NCBI GenBank assembly: GCA_945913255.1
Contig: CAMEDC010000022.1
Span: 1-50,332 of the forward strand
Source: an uncultured Lachnospiraceae bacterium
GTDB lineage: Bacteria > Bacillota > Clostridia > Lachnospirales > Lachnospiraceae
Reading direction: 5' to 3'
Length of the DNA: 50,332 nucleotides
This document shows positions 23,209 to 32,131 of the stretch, piece after piece. The position numbers and the translations under genes are program-made. The notes under the pieces are model-generated. The model worked only from the letters and a program-made list of their open reading frames with translations, was not told the origin of the DNA and made no database searches. Each line of letters begins with the position of its first letter. Position 1 is the stretch's first letter.

Positions 23209-24810
23209 ATGGAAAAAGTGTTAAAAAAATTGCCGGCATGGCTTCTTCCGGCACTGATTTTGTTACTGGGTGCCGCTCTGCGCCTTGTCTTTCTCGGTGC
23301 CATTCCGGCAGGAATGCATCAGGATGAAAGCATTGTTGCATGGAATGCATATGCCATGTTTCACGAAGGAATAGACTCTGCGGGACACCGCTTTCCCATC
23401 TATATGGCAGACTGGGGAGACGGTCACAGTCCGCTGTATGTATGGCTTACCATCCCTTTGATTGCCTTAAACGGAGGACATGTAAATTCATTTATCAGCA
23501 GGATTCCTCAGGCAATCGTTGCAATTCTTACCCTCCTTGCAGTCTATGATCTGATGCGTCGTATGTTTAACCGCAGACTTGGGCTTTGGACTATGTTTTT
23601 GCTGGCTATCTGTCCATGGCATGTTATGACCTCCCGCTGGGGTCTTGATGTGGATCTGGCACCCGGCTTCCTGATTTTCGGTCTTTACTTTTTTGTCAGA
23701 GGTCTGGAGAACAAAAAATATCTTCTCCTGTCCGCCCTCTGCTACGGTCTGGTTCTTTACTGCTATGCCGTCATGTGGCCTGTGGTACCGGCTATCCTGA
23801 TTGTCCAGATACTCTACGGTCTGTATCACAAAAAACTGTCAATCGACCGCTACAGTATAGGAGCATCCATCCTTCTGTTTCTTCTGGCTGTACCGCAGTT
23901 CCTTTTTATCATGGTAAACTCCAAACTGATTCCGGAAATCTGTCTTCCATTTCTTACCATTCCCAAAATGGGAGGCTATCGCGGCGGAGAAATTGCTTTC
24001 AGCTTTTCTGAAATGTGGAAAAACCTGCGGACTGCGCTTTCTTTGTTATGGCACCAGAATACCGGTGCCCCGCAGGATATTCTGCTTCCCTGGGGTCTTT
24101 ACTATGATATCGGCAGGGTGTTCATTGTCATCGGTGTCATCTGTGTTGTTGTCCAAACCGTGAAAATCCTGATAAAAAAGGAATTCTCCTATGTATTTTT
24201 CCTGTTTTCCTCCCTGGTCGGAGGCGGTGTCAACTGCCTTATTGTAGCGGCAAAACTGCATCAGGTGGATGCACTTTTCATTCCGCTTTTGCTCTGTGAA
24301 GCCTATGGTGTATATACGGTTCTGGAATGGATTCGCGGGAAAAAGGAAGCTCTTTCAAAAATTTTCAGCGGCGTTATCATGGCGGTTTATCTTCTGTGCC
24401 TTGTACTCTTCCAGAAAGATTACTATACCGGCTATCAGGAGGTTGCCGATGCATACCTTGCCGCCGGCGTAAAAGAATGCGTAGAGTATGCGTTGGACAC
24501 CTGCGAAGAAACAGGACTGCGCACCATTACCGTCGAGCAGGGCGCCCAGTGGTCCCGGCTGCTTCTGTTCACAGAGGTTCTTCCATCGGACTACCTTGCC
24601 ACTGTGGAATATGACCCCAATATGTACCCTGCCCCTGCAAGCTTTGAGTACAATGGTATCCGTATCAATACGAGGATCAACTATGATTTCATCAATCATG
24701 AAAGCATCTACATCATCTATTATACGGATGTACCGCTCCTGGAAAACGACTACGAACTGACACAGTTCTACGACTGGTATGTGGCTGTTCCGAAAACGGC
24801 ATTGCAATAA
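23209..24810 (+). CDS. GT39/ArnT-type membrane glycosyltransferase
   Basis: A 533-residue protein with about ten or eleven hydrophobic segments over residues 10-410 and a soluble extracytoplasmic C-terminal domain (about 420-533). The first external loop has the family's Asp-Glu pair (GMHQDESIVAWNAY, near residue 40) and the segment FPIYMADWGDGHSPLYVW, both typical of GT39/PMT-type enzymes that move sugars from polyprenyl-phosphate to an acceptor outside the membrane. The acceptor cannot be read from the sequence. The ATG follows AAGGAG by nine bases, and the strong promoter is 36 bases upstream. A good terminator follows. It is the first chromosomal gene beside the ICE and is convergent with the DUF6056-like gene. 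Confidence 0.82.
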   Translation: MEKVLKKLPAWLLPALILLLGAALRLVFLGAIPAGMHQDESIVAWNAYAMFHEGIDSAGHRFPIYMADWGDGHSPLYVWLTIPLIALNGGHVNSFISRIPQAIVAILTLLAVYDLMRRMFNRRLGLWTMFLLAICPWHVMTSRWGLDVDLAPGFLIFGLYFFVRGLENKKYLLLSALCYGLVLYCYAVMWPVVPAILIVQILYGLYHKKLSIDRYSIGASILLFLLAVPQFLFIMVNSKLIPEICLPFLTIPKMGGYRGGEIAFSFSEMWKNLRTALSLLWHQNTGAPQDILLPWGLYYDIGRVFIVIGVICVVVQTVKILIKKEFSYVFFLFSSLVGGGVNCLIVAAKLHQVDALFIPLLLCEAYGVYTVLEWIRGKKEALSKIFSGVIMAVYLLCLVLFQKDYYTGYQEVADAYLAAGVKECVEYALDTCEETGLRTITVEQGAQWSRLLLFTEVLPSDYLATVEYDPNMYPAPASFEYNGIRINTRINYDFINHESIYIIYYTDVPLLENDYELTQFYDWYVAVPKTALQ

Positions 24811-24851
24811 TCCGACAAGCATAAAAATCGGAATCGTCCCAAAATGTTACT

Positions 24852-24887
24852 AAAGCCGGATTCTGTTCCAAACAGACCCGGCTTTTT
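24852..24887 (+). terminator. Intrinsic terminator after the GT39 gene
   Basis: AAAGCCGG pairs with CCGGCTTT, and an inner TCTGTT/AACAGA stem caps it, followed by a T run on the plus strand. It lies 42 bases after the GT39 stop, between the two convergent genes. Confidence 0.9.
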
Positions 24888-24950
24888 CTGCATAATGAAA
24901 GCGAAGCAGCCGAAACTGCCTCACTCATATAATCTTGCTCACAAATATTA

Positions 24951-26456
24951 TTAATCATAATCAACTCTCACGGAAGTCTTCCCAAAAAACTCTGCCACCT
25001 TCAGATTGGTCGGCTCTTGCGGATCAGCAGAAAAATCGCCTACATAAAGCATATCCGGCCTGTTCTCATAGGGCTTCAACACCAGCTCCTGTATGCGGTT
25101 ATCCGTGAAGAGCCCATATCGCTCCCTGTATTCCTCATCGTAAGCCTTTGCCTCTCCACTGCTTAACAGATGAACCGCTTTGCCCGTAGTACAGTTTTCT
25201 ACGGCACCCGTCGCAATCTGGAATAATACAATTCCGGCAATACAAGCCGTCATTACCGCACGGTCAAGCCGCGGGTGTTCCCATATCCCGGGCTTTCCAG
25301 CTGCGGACTCCTTCTCTCCAGGCACCGATAAAAGCTCGTTCCCACCAGCTGTTCTTTTCCTCCACTTTCTCTGCACATATCCCAGAAGATAGCCATAGGC
25401 CAGAAAGGAAAACAGCAGAAAGCCATAATAAACCACCGCCACCACTCTGGCAGGGCCCGTGGAATTCATGGTATAAAAGGTCGGGCAGGACATGGAGCAG
25501 AAAATGCCGTAAAAGAGTCCGATTACCACCAACGGATAACGAAACTGCAGATTACTCTTCCGCATATATTTCCACAGTACGGGCGTTATCAGAATAGCCG
25601 CCAGCAGCCACCACAGCCCTGTCCAAGCTATTGTGTAGTGAACGCCCTGTACCAGCGCCTTCGCCACCGCTTTCCATGCGGGAATCTGCCACATACCGTC
25701 CTGTCTCACTCTGTTGCCCGGAGCTGCCGCGCTGACAATCAGTCCTGCCAGCATACAAAGGGTTACTGCCAAAATGCCATACCTTCCCTGCTGCTTCTGC
25801 CAAATCATCCAGCCCGTCAAAAGCACCATGAGAATCAAGCAGGGCAGAAGGGAAACATAATTGCCGCCCGCCAGAAATACCGCCAGCAAAAGCATCCCTG
25901 CCAGATATCCTTTTCTCTGCTTTACCAGATACCGCAACACCATTCCCCCAAAAAAGAGGGTCAATGCAAAATATCCCGTGTAATACATGGAACCGTTGTA
26001 CCAGAAAAAGCTCTCTCCCTGGGAAGGTACCGTCTCAATACATAGAAGCACAAGACAGGAAGAAATGATACTCCAACCCGATATCGACATTTTCAGTAAA
26101 CCGCACAGAATCGGTTTTGTCACATAGAAAATGCCCGCCGCAAGCAGCGACAGTATCACTGCCGTCACCAGATGATAGGGCAGATTTCCGAAAATATTGG
26201 GCGGAAGATGCATCAAAAATAAGGCAGAGTACGTGCCCTGCCATCGTCCGTATTCCAATGCCACACCCCTGGCTGCCTCCGAAACCGTTTCCACAATGCT
26301 GCCGGTTTCCTGCCATACCAGATGCGTGCCGGCACCGTAATAGTAATCATCTCCTGTGGGATGATTATATCTTCCAAGGTACATAACAGGAAGCATTCCC
26401 ACTGCAAGCAGCAGGAGCATCACTCCTGCTGCCATCTTTTCCATTCTTTCTTTCAT
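24951..26456 (-). CDS. Polytopic membrane protein, DUF6056-like
   Basis: A 501-residue protein with about eleven hydrophobic segments and a short soluble tail (about 440-501). The first loop NHPTGDDYYYGAGTHLVW resembles DUF6056 and related GT-C type glycosyltransferases, in which an acidic loop residue is catalytic; Asp-Asp is present here. A role in sugar transfer is therefore plausible but unproven. I choose the ATG at 26456; a TTG five codons upstream is an alternative, and neither has a strong ribosome-binding site. The gene starts 17 bases after the kinase stop, so the two are probably cotranscribed. It faces the GT39 gene, and both may decorate the same surface polymer. Confidence 0.65.
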   Translation of the reverse strand: MKERMEKMAAGVMLLLLAVGMLPVMYLGRYNHPTGDDYYYGAGTHLVWQETGSIVETVSEAARGVALEYGRWQGTYSALFLMHLPPNIFGNLPYHLVTAVILSLLAAGIFYVTKPILCGLLKMSISGWSIISSCLVLLCIETVPSQGESFFWYNGSMYYTGYFALTLFFGGMVLRYLVKQRKGYLAGMLLLAVFLAGGNYVSLLPCLILMVLLTGWMIWQKQQGRYGILAVTLCMLAGLIVSAAAPGNRVRQDGMWQIPAWKAVAKALVQGVHYTIAWTGLWWLLAAILITPVLWKYMRKSNLQFRYPLVVIGLFYGIFCSMSCPTFYTMNSTGPARVVAVVYYGFLLFSFLAYGYLLGYVQRKWRKRTAGGNELLSVPGEKESAAGKPGIWEHPRLDRAVMTACIAGIVLFQIATGAVENCTTGKAVHLLSSGEAKAYDEEYRERYGLFTDNRIQELVLKPYENRPDMLYVGDFSADPQEPTNLKVAEFFGKTSVRVDYD

Positions 26457-26473
26457 TGCAAAACCGTCCAATA

Positions 26474-27496
26474 CTATCTGTCCATTTCCGCAATCCGTCC
26501 GGTGGACTTATGCTCCCTGATGATACCCTCGATTTCTTTTAAGTCTGTGCTCAAAAGGTCTCCGGGAATTGTGTTTTTCAAGGCACTGACTGCATTTCCG
26601 TACTCCAGAGCTCTCTGGTAATCTCCCTCGCTCGTCAACAGTCCATAAAGTACTCCTGAGATATAGGCATCACCGCTTCCGATTCTGTCTACCACCTCAA
26701 TGTCCGAATAAGGAGCCTCCTCGTAGTAGGTATCGTCCTTCGCACTATAGATGATGGAACCGAATGTATGCCGCTTCGGGCTGTGAACCACTCTCTGGGT
26801 GGATGCCACAATTGAAATGGGGTATTCCTCGGTGAAGCTCTTCATAATACTCTTTGCGTCACCTTCCTTCAGGAAAGTAAGTCGGGCGGTGTCCTCAGAA
26901 CAGAAGAAAATATCCACATAGGGCAGAATAGACTCAATGCATTCCTTCGCCTCAGCACCTGTCCAGAGGTTTCCCCGGAAATTCACATCAAAGGAAATAA
27001 TGGTTCCCTGCGCCTTAAAACGCTTAATCATCTCTATCGCTGTCTCGCGCAATTCAGGACTTAAGGCAAGCGTGATGCCGCTGGTATGGAAACAACGGGC
27101 TGCCGAAAACAGGCTCTCATCAAAATCATTCACTGACAGTTTGTTGACAGAGGTATTTTTCCTGTCATAGACAATACGGGGTTTTCTGGGATATGCGCCG
27201 TTTTCATAATAATACACACCCAGCCTTGCATCCTTGCTGTCATCGTACACCAGATAGTCATCGCTGACGCCGCAGAGACGTACACGGTTCTTGATATACA
27301 TACCCAGATCATTTGCGGGAAGCTTGGAAATCACGCCGCATCTTAAGCCCAGCATGGCAACTCCGGTAGCAGAGTTCAATTCTGCGCCTCCTGCCTGTTT
27401 ACTGAAAGTGTCTCCTCTGGTAATTCTCTCATTGTCCGGCGGAGACAGTCTGAGCATAATCTCGCCCAGTGAAAGTAAATCAAATTCTCTCTTCAT
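26474..27496 (-). CDS. kdgK: PfkB-family sugar kinase, KDG kinase-like
   Basis: A 340-residue PfkB-family kinase. The N-terminal GEIMLRLSPPDNERI and GGAELNSATGVAMLG segments and the C-terminal GSGDAY motif (about residues 273-278; the Asp is the catalytic base) are present. The overall pattern fits 2-keto-3-deoxygluconate kinase, which phosphorylates KDG from uronic-acid breakdown. This would connect with the pectin-type locus at 32-41 kb, but the substrate is inferred. The ATG has AGAGGG upstream. A promoter-like element with a perfect inverted repeat lies 80 bases upstream. The downstream membrane protein gene is 17 bases away. Confidence 0.78.
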   Translation of the reverse strand: MKREFDLLSLGEIMLRLSPPDNERITRGDTFSKQAGGAELNSATGVAMLGLRCGVISKLPANDLGMYIKNRVRLCGVSDDYLVYDDSKDARLGVYYYENGAYPRKPRIVYDRKNTSVNKLSVNDFDESLFSAARCFHTSGITLALSPELRETAIEMIKRFKAQGTIISFDVNFRGNLWTGAEAKECIESILPYVDIFFCSEDTARLTFLKEGDAKSIMKSFTEEYPISIVASTQRVVHSPKRHTFGSIIYSAKDDTYYEEAPYSDIEVVDRIGSGDAYISGVLYGLLTSEGDYQRALEYGNAVSALKNTIPGDLLSTDLKEIEGIIREHKSTGRIAEMDR

Positions 27497-27555
27497 CCAT
27501 TTGCCCTCTCATCATGTCCTATCCTTAAAAGTACACACTTGCTGTGCCTAATTGT

Positions 27556-27606
27556 CTGTCTGACAGTCTGTTATATGTATTTTACCATACTTTTCTATGG
27601 TATAAA
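27556..27606 (-). promoter_or_regulatory. Candidate promoter and operators of the kdgK-like gene
   Basis: On the minus strand TTTATA (27601-27606), a 16-base spacer and TAAAAT (27579-27584) form a moderate promoter. The spacer holds a 7-bp palindrome (TACCATA, six bases, TATGGTA; 27583-27602). A second palindrome, CTGTCTGACAG, is at 27556-27566 just downstream. Both are possible repressor sites; no regulator gene is adjacent. Confidence 0.5.
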
Positions 27607-27647
27607 AGAGAAGGCGGACAAATTAAAAATTTAACAGGCTCACGCCG

Positions 27648-27749
27648 TTAATCCTCCATATATTCCCGGTAATCCTCTTCCGTCGCAAACAGAATATAGC
27701 CGTCTCCCACAAATCCCATATAACCGCTGGCAGTGTTATAACCTTTCAT
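27648..27749 (-). CDS. Small conserved-looking protein, 33 residues
   Basis: A 33-residue acidic, aromatic-rich protein beginning MKGYNTASGYMGFVGDG and ending EYMED, with the central run YILFATEEDY. The ATG follows a perfect AGGAGG by seven bases, and a perfect 10-bp hairpin abuts that site. It lies alone between mfd and the kdgK-like gene on the same strand. The pattern GYMGxVxxxYxLFAxExDY reminds me of small proteins seen in Lachnospiraceae, but I cannot name a function. The signal for translation is as good as any in the window. Confidence 0.65.
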   Translation of the reverse strand: MKGYNTASGYMGFVGDGYILFATEEDYREYMED

Positions 27750-27760
27750 AAAAATACCTC

Positions 27761-27793
27761 CTATTCAGAATCTGTTTTCTTTGTTCTGAATAG
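27761..27793 (-). promoter_or_regulatory. 10-bp hairpin abutting the small-protein RBS
   Basis: A perfect inverted repeat CTATTCAGAA / TTCTGAATAG with a 13-base loop ends exactly where the AGGAGG of the 33-residue gene begins on the minus strand. It could act as an mRNA stabiliser, a translation control or an operator. No T run follows, so it is not a normal terminator. Confidence 0.6.
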
Positions 27794-27826
27794 AAGGTAA
27801 CATTTTTAGAGTCCAATAAACACACC

Positions 27827-30800
27827 TCAAAAAGAATGTGTGTTCGAAAGAAGCATTTCCATCTCCCGAAGCAGTTCCTCCGTCTTTCCCAGAAGAAGTT
27901 CAGCGTCTGTCTCGACCAGCCCCGTTTTCTTGTACTTATAGGTAAAGAAAGGGGTACCGTAAGCGGTGAAGGAAAGGCTCTGCCCCTGCTTTTTCAGGAA
28001 TTCCGGAATCTTTGCCGCGTCAATCCCAGCATCCGGGCGAAACGTAAAAGTAATACGTTCATTTTTACCCTTGACTTCCGTCATATATAGTCTGTGAGCC
28101 GCAACGCGAAGCAGGGCGATACGCAGCAGATTGTCCACCGACTTCGGAATTTCTCCGAAGCGGTCAAGGAGTTCATCCTTCATGTCGTCCCGCTCCTTCC
28201 CATTCTCAATGCCTGCAATACGCTTATAGATATCCAGCTTTTGCACCTCATTGACAATGTAAGTGGGAGGAATAAAAGCATCCACATCCAGATCAATCAG
28301 CGTTGAAAAATCCTCCGGCACTGTAATACCCTTCAGTTTCTGCACCGCCTCATTCAGCATCTTACAGTAAAGATCATAACCCACTGCCTCCATGTGTCCG
28401 TGCTGCCGGACGCCAAGCAAATTTCCGGCTCCTCTGATTTCCAGGTCGCGCATGGCAATCTTAAATCCGCTGCCCAGATCCGTAAACTCTCTGATGGCCG
28501 CAAGACGCTTCTCGGCAACCTCCTTCAACATCTTGTCGCGCTTATACATGAGAAATGCATACGCCGTTCTGTTGGAGCGCCCAACACGCCCTCTTAACTG
28601 GTAGAGCTGTGACAGCCCCATGTTGTCGGAATCATGGATAATCATGGTATTTACATTGGAAATGTCCAGCCCTGTCTCGATAATGGTGGTGGACACCAAA
28701 ACATCAATCTCGCCGTTGATGAAATCAAACATAATCTTTTCCAGTTCATGCTCCTTCATCTGCCCGTGTGCATAGGCAACCGTAGCCTCGGGTACCAGAC
28801 TTCCAATCCGGGCTGCTACGTCCGCAATATTATTCACACGGTTATAGACATAATAGACCTGCCCGTCTCTGGCAAGTTCGCGGGAAATTGCCTCACGCAC
28901 CAACTCCTCATTATACTCGCAGACAAAGGTCTGGATAGGCAGTCGGTCCTCCGGGGCCTCCTCAAGCACACTCATGTCTCGGATACCGATGAGGCTCATG
29001 TGCAGGGTGCGTGGAATCGGTGTCGCCGTCAGCGTCAGAACATCCACATTTTCCTTTAGTTTTTTGATTTTCTCTTTATGAGCCACACCAAAGCGTTGCT
29101 CCTCATCGATAATCAGAAGCCCCAGGTCTTTGAATTTCACATCATCTGAAAGCACACGGTGGGTTCCGATGACAATATCCACAAATCCCTTTTGCAAATC
29201 CGTCACCGTCTTTTTGATCTCAGCCGGAGTACGGAAACGGCTCATCAGATCCACGCGAACCGGGAAATCCTTCATACGCTGCGTAAAGGTTGTATAATGC
29301 TGCTGCGCCAGAATCGTAGTCGGCACCAGATACACCACCTGTTTTCCCTCCTGCACTGCCTTGAAGGCTGCGCGGATGGCAATTTCCGTCTTTCCGTAAC
29401 CCACATCCCCGCAAATCAGGCGATCCATGATTTTGGTGCTTTCCATATCCGCCTTGGTATCCGCAATGGCATTCAGCTGGTCTTCCGTCTCCTCAAAAGG
29501 AAACATTTCCTCAAATTCTTGCTGCCACACCGTATCCTTACCAAACTGATAACCGGCACTGGCCTGTCTGACTGCATACAATTCCACCAGATCTTTTGCA
29601 ACCTCGTTCACGGCACCGCGAACTTTTGTCTTGGTCTTCTCCCACTCCTTGCTGCCCAGCTTGTTCAGCTTCGGCTTTTTTGCATCGGCGGAGGCATATT
29701 TTTGTATTACATCCAGACCGGTGGCAAGCACATACAGATTACCGCCGTCCCGATATTCTATCTTGATATAATCCTTAATCACACCCGACATCTCCACCTT
29801 TTCGATACCGCGGTAGATGCCGAGCCCGTGGCTTTCATGAACCACATAGTCCCCGATCTTCAGTTCATTGAAGTCTTTGATTTTCTGACCCTGATAGAGT
29901 TTCTTCGCCTTCTTTTTTTTCTTCTCCGCTCCGAAAATATCCGTCTCGGAAACCACGACAAATTTCAAAAGGGGATACTCAAATCCTTTATTCACGTGCC
30001 CGTAATAGGTGACAATCTCCCCCGGCTGGACTTCTCTCTGCGGGTCCTCCGTGTAGACAGCCGTCAACTCCTGGTCCCGCAAATCCTCCGCCAGACGCTT
30101 CGCCCTGGTACGGGAGCCGGACAAAAGGAGCACTCTGTACCCCTTCCTCTTGAACTGCTTCAAATCCTTCACCAGAGCCTCAAAGCTGTTATTGTAGGGT
30201 GCAACGTTCCTCGCCGAAATATCTGCCTTGATTTCCGGCTTAAGATAGCCGCCCTTAAAATCCATGGTAGAAACACAAACGACATTTCCTCCAAGCAATT
30301 TTGCCGCAATTTCCTCACCACTGTACAGCAGATTCATCTGCCCCGGCAGAATATAGCCCTTCTCCGCTCTCTGTGCCATACTTTCCCTGAATTCCAGTTC
30401 CACGGCATCTGCCTGTTCCTTGATGTGAACAGGCTCATCCAGAAAAACAACCGGTACAGGAGCTGTCCCGCCGGCCTTTGCCGCCATCCGCTGCAGCAGC
30501 TCCGGCATCGTGACCGTATCTTCGTAAAAATAACGGATATAGCCTTCCAGATTCACCTTGCTCTTAAATTCCAGCAGCTGTTCCTTTAATTCTTTCACCT
30601 GTGAAGCAATCCTGTGTGCTTCTTCTGTCTGAAAGGCATCGCGGAACCGTTTCTCCTGCTTTGCAGCTTCTGCCTCCAGCTTTTTCATGCCTGCCCGAAT
30701 TCTCGCTTCATCCAGCACGAACTCCGTTGCCGGAAACACGGAAATACTTTCCAGTTTCTCGATGGAGCGCTGGCTTAGGATATCAAAGCTTCGAATAGAT

Positions 30801-31393
30801 TCGATTTCATCCCCCCAAAGTTCAATTCGATACGGATTCTCCTCCGTCAGGTCAAAAATATCCACAATACCGCCGCGGACGGAAAACTGCCCGGGACTGT
30901 CCACCTGATAACTTTTCTCATACCCGAATGATACCAGCCGCTCAGCAAGCTCCGACTCATTCAGGTTTCCGCCGCGCTCCATATCAATGACATCCGTTTC
31001 TCTGTCCCAGAGCGCCATGGGCGTCATAAGTGCCGCATAGGTTGTGACAATTGTCACAGGCTTTCTCTCCATCAGACGGCGCAGTGTCTTTACCCTCTCC
31101 TTCACCAGCTGGTTTCCATGGATATCTGCCTGAAAAAAGATTAAGTCCTTTGCCGGATACAACATGACATTTCTGTCATAGAACTTATATTCCTCAAAAA
31201 TTTCTCTCGCTTTTAAATCACTATAAGTAGCGATGACTTTAATCCGAAAGCCATCGCTTAATCCGTAAATCATATGAAGTTTTTGAGAGTCCACACAACC
31301 GGTCAGGGCAATGGAAGCTTTCCCCTTCCGAAGTGCTTCCCTGAAATGTTCATACTCTGCCAGTTCGTGAATCGGTGACAATAACGCCTGCAT
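27827..31393 (-). CDS. mfd: Transcription-repair coupling factor Mfd
   Basis: An 1188-residue protein with the full Mfd layout: a UvrB-like N-terminal region, an RNA-polymerase interaction domain near residues 500-570 (IGDYVVHESHGLGIYRGIEK), and an SF2 RecG-like translocase with Walker A GDVGYGKTE near residue 650 and Walker B DEEQRFG near 745. The HGQM and QLRGRVGRS motifs follow, and a C-terminal TRCF domain ends the protein. It removes stalled polymerase and recruits UvrA. The ATG at 31393 has GGAGGT eight bases upstream; an ATG five codons earlier overlaps that site. It follows pth by 35 bases, the usual clostridial order, and both probably share the pth promoter. Confidence 0.97.
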   Translation of the reverse strand: MQALLSPIHELAEYEHFREALRKGKASIALTGCVDSQKLHMIYGLSDGFRIKVIATYSDLKAREIFEEYKFYDRNVMLYPAKDLIFFQADIHGNQLVKERVKTLRRLMERKPVTIVTTYAALMTPMALWDRETDVIDMERGGNLNESELAERLVSFGYEKSYQVDSPGQFSVRGGIVDIFDLTEENPYRIELWGDEIESIRSFDILSQRSIEKLESISVFPATEFVLDEARIRAGMKKLEAEAAKQEKRFRDAFQTEEAHRIASQVKELKEQLLEFKSKVNLEGYIRYFYEDTVTMPELLQRMAAKAGGTAPVPVVFLDEPVHIKEQADAVELEFRESMAQRAEKGYILPGQMNLLYSGEEIAAKLLGGNVVCVSTMDFKGGYLKPEIKADISARNVAPYNNSFEALVKDLKQFKRKGYRVLLLSGSRTRAKRLAEDLRDQELTAVYTEDPQREVQPGEIVTYYGHVNKGFEYPLLKFVVVSETDIFGAEKKKKKAKKLYQGQKIKDFNELKIGDYVVHESHGLGIYRGIEKVEMSGVIKDYIKIEYRDGGNLYVLATGLDVIQKYASADAKKPKLNKLGSKEWEKTKTKVRGAVNEVAKDLVELYAVRQASAGYQFGKDTVWQQEFEEMFPFEETEDQLNAIADTKADMESTKIMDRLICGDVGYGKTEIAIRAAFKAVQEGKQVVYLVPTTILAQQHYTTFTQRMKDFPVRVDLMSRFRTPAEIKKTVTDLQKGFVDIVIGTHRVLSDDVKFKDLGLLIIDEEQRFGVAHKEKIKKLKENVDVLTLTATPIPRTLHMSLIGIRDMSVLEEAPEDRLPIQTFVCEYNEELVREAISRELARDGQVYYVYNRVNNIADVAARIGSLVPEATVAYAHGQMKEHELEKIMFDFINGEIDVLVSTTIIETGLDISNVNTMIIHDSDNMGLSQLYQLRGRVGRSNRTAYAFLMYKRDKMLKEVAEKRLAAIREFTDLGSGFKIAMRDLEIRGAGNLLGVRQHGHMEAVGYDLYCKMLNEAVQKLKGITVPEDFSTLIDLDVDAFIPPTYIVNEVQKLDIYKRIAGIENGKERDDMKDELLDRFGEIPKSVDNLLRIALLRVAAHRLYMTEVKGKNERITFTFRPDAGIDAAKIPEFLKKQGQSLSFTAYGTPFFTYKYKKTGLVETDAELLLGKTEELLREMEMLLSNTHSF

Positions 31394-31428
31394 CGGCTCT
31401 ACCTCCATGCTGAACGTTCAAAACCGTT

Positions 31429-32019
31429 TCAGTCTTCTTCCGCGGGAACCTTTTTTACGCTGTTAAATGCATTCATTGCTGCATCCGCATCTCGGGTAAT
31501 AATCATACGGATGGCATCTGCCGCCCTTTCCGCGGCCTCCTCCATCGTCCTTTGCTCCGGACCGGAAAACCGTCCCAACACATAATCCGCCAGATCCCAT
31601 CCCTTCGGTTTTTCTCCGACCCCCATTTTAATGCGGATAAACTGGTCATGCCCCAGATGGGCAATGATATTTTTCAGGCCGTTATGCCCGCCGGCGCTTC
31701 CCTTTTTCCGTATGCGAAGTTGTCCGACTGCAAGGCTCACATCATCCGAAATCACAATCAGTTCCGATGTCTCATCCACCTTATAGTAATCCACAAGCTC
31801 CCTGACGCACTCTCCGCTGAGATTCATAAAGGTTGTGGGTTTCGCCAGGATGCACTTTTCTCCCGCCACAATTCCCTTTCCAATCACAGCCTTATGCTTC
31901 TTTTCAAGCACATCAATATGCTCCTGTTCCGCCAGCTTATCAATTGTCATGAAACCGATATTATGTCTTGTATTATCATATTTCCTGTCAAAGTTTCCCA
32001 GACCTACAATTATATACAT
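31429..32019 (-). CDS. pth: Peptidyl-tRNA hydrolase Pth
   Basis: A 196-residue Pth, which frees tRNA from peptidyl-tRNA. It has YIIVGLGNFDRKYDNTRHNIGF at the start, including the catalytic His of TRHNIG near residue 20, then LAKPTTFMNLSGE near 66 and SAGGHNGLKNI near 110. The length is normal. I chose the ATG at 32019, although GGAGG lies 13 bases away; a TTG two codons upstream (32025) has better spacing and is a real alternative. Immediately upstream is the terminator hairpin of the GH28 gene, and a promoter overlaps that gene's stop codon. Confidence 0.95.
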   Translation of the reverse strand: MYIIVGLGNFDRKYDNTRHNIGFMTIDKLAEQEHIDVLEKKHKAVIGKGIVAGEKCILAKPTTFMNLSGECVRELVDYYKVDETSELIVISDDVSLAVGQLRIRKKGSAGGHNGLKNIIAHLGHDQFIRIKMGVGEKPKGWDLADYVLGRFSGPEQRTMEEAAERAADAIRMIITRDADAAMNAFNSVKKVPAEED

Positions 32020-32041
32020 TTGCAAAAATTTTCCTCCAGGC

Positions 32042-32101
32042 AAAAAAAATGTCCGCAGTGTAACTTCCCCGATTCTGATTCGGATGAAACACTGTGGACA
32101 T
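32042..32101 (-). terminator. Strong terminator after GH28, within the pth leader
   Basis: ATGTCCACAGTGT pairs with ACACTGCGGACAT (12 of 13 positions) around a 34-base loop and is followed by eight T on the minus strand. It ends the GH28 operon 27 bases after the stop codon. The pth promoter fires from within or just before its first arm. Confidence 0.88.
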
Positions 32102-32102
32102 T

Positions 32103-32131
32103 ATCATACACGAAAATATGCAGGGAATCAA
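32103..32131 (-). promoter_or_regulatory. pth-mfd promoter overlapping the GH28 stop codon
   Basis: On the minus strand TTGATT (32126-32131), a 17-base spacer and TATGAT (32103-32108) form a good sigma-A promoter. The -35 box covers the GH28 stop codon. The expected start site, near 32096, lies inside the first arm of the terminator, so RNA from this promoter lacks part of the stem. Confidence 0.65.

Noticed and set aside
29159..30589. A 476-codon open frame antisense to mfd
   Set aside because: It is the complementary shadow of a clearly coding, highly conserved gene, with His/Leu-rich non-protein-like content.
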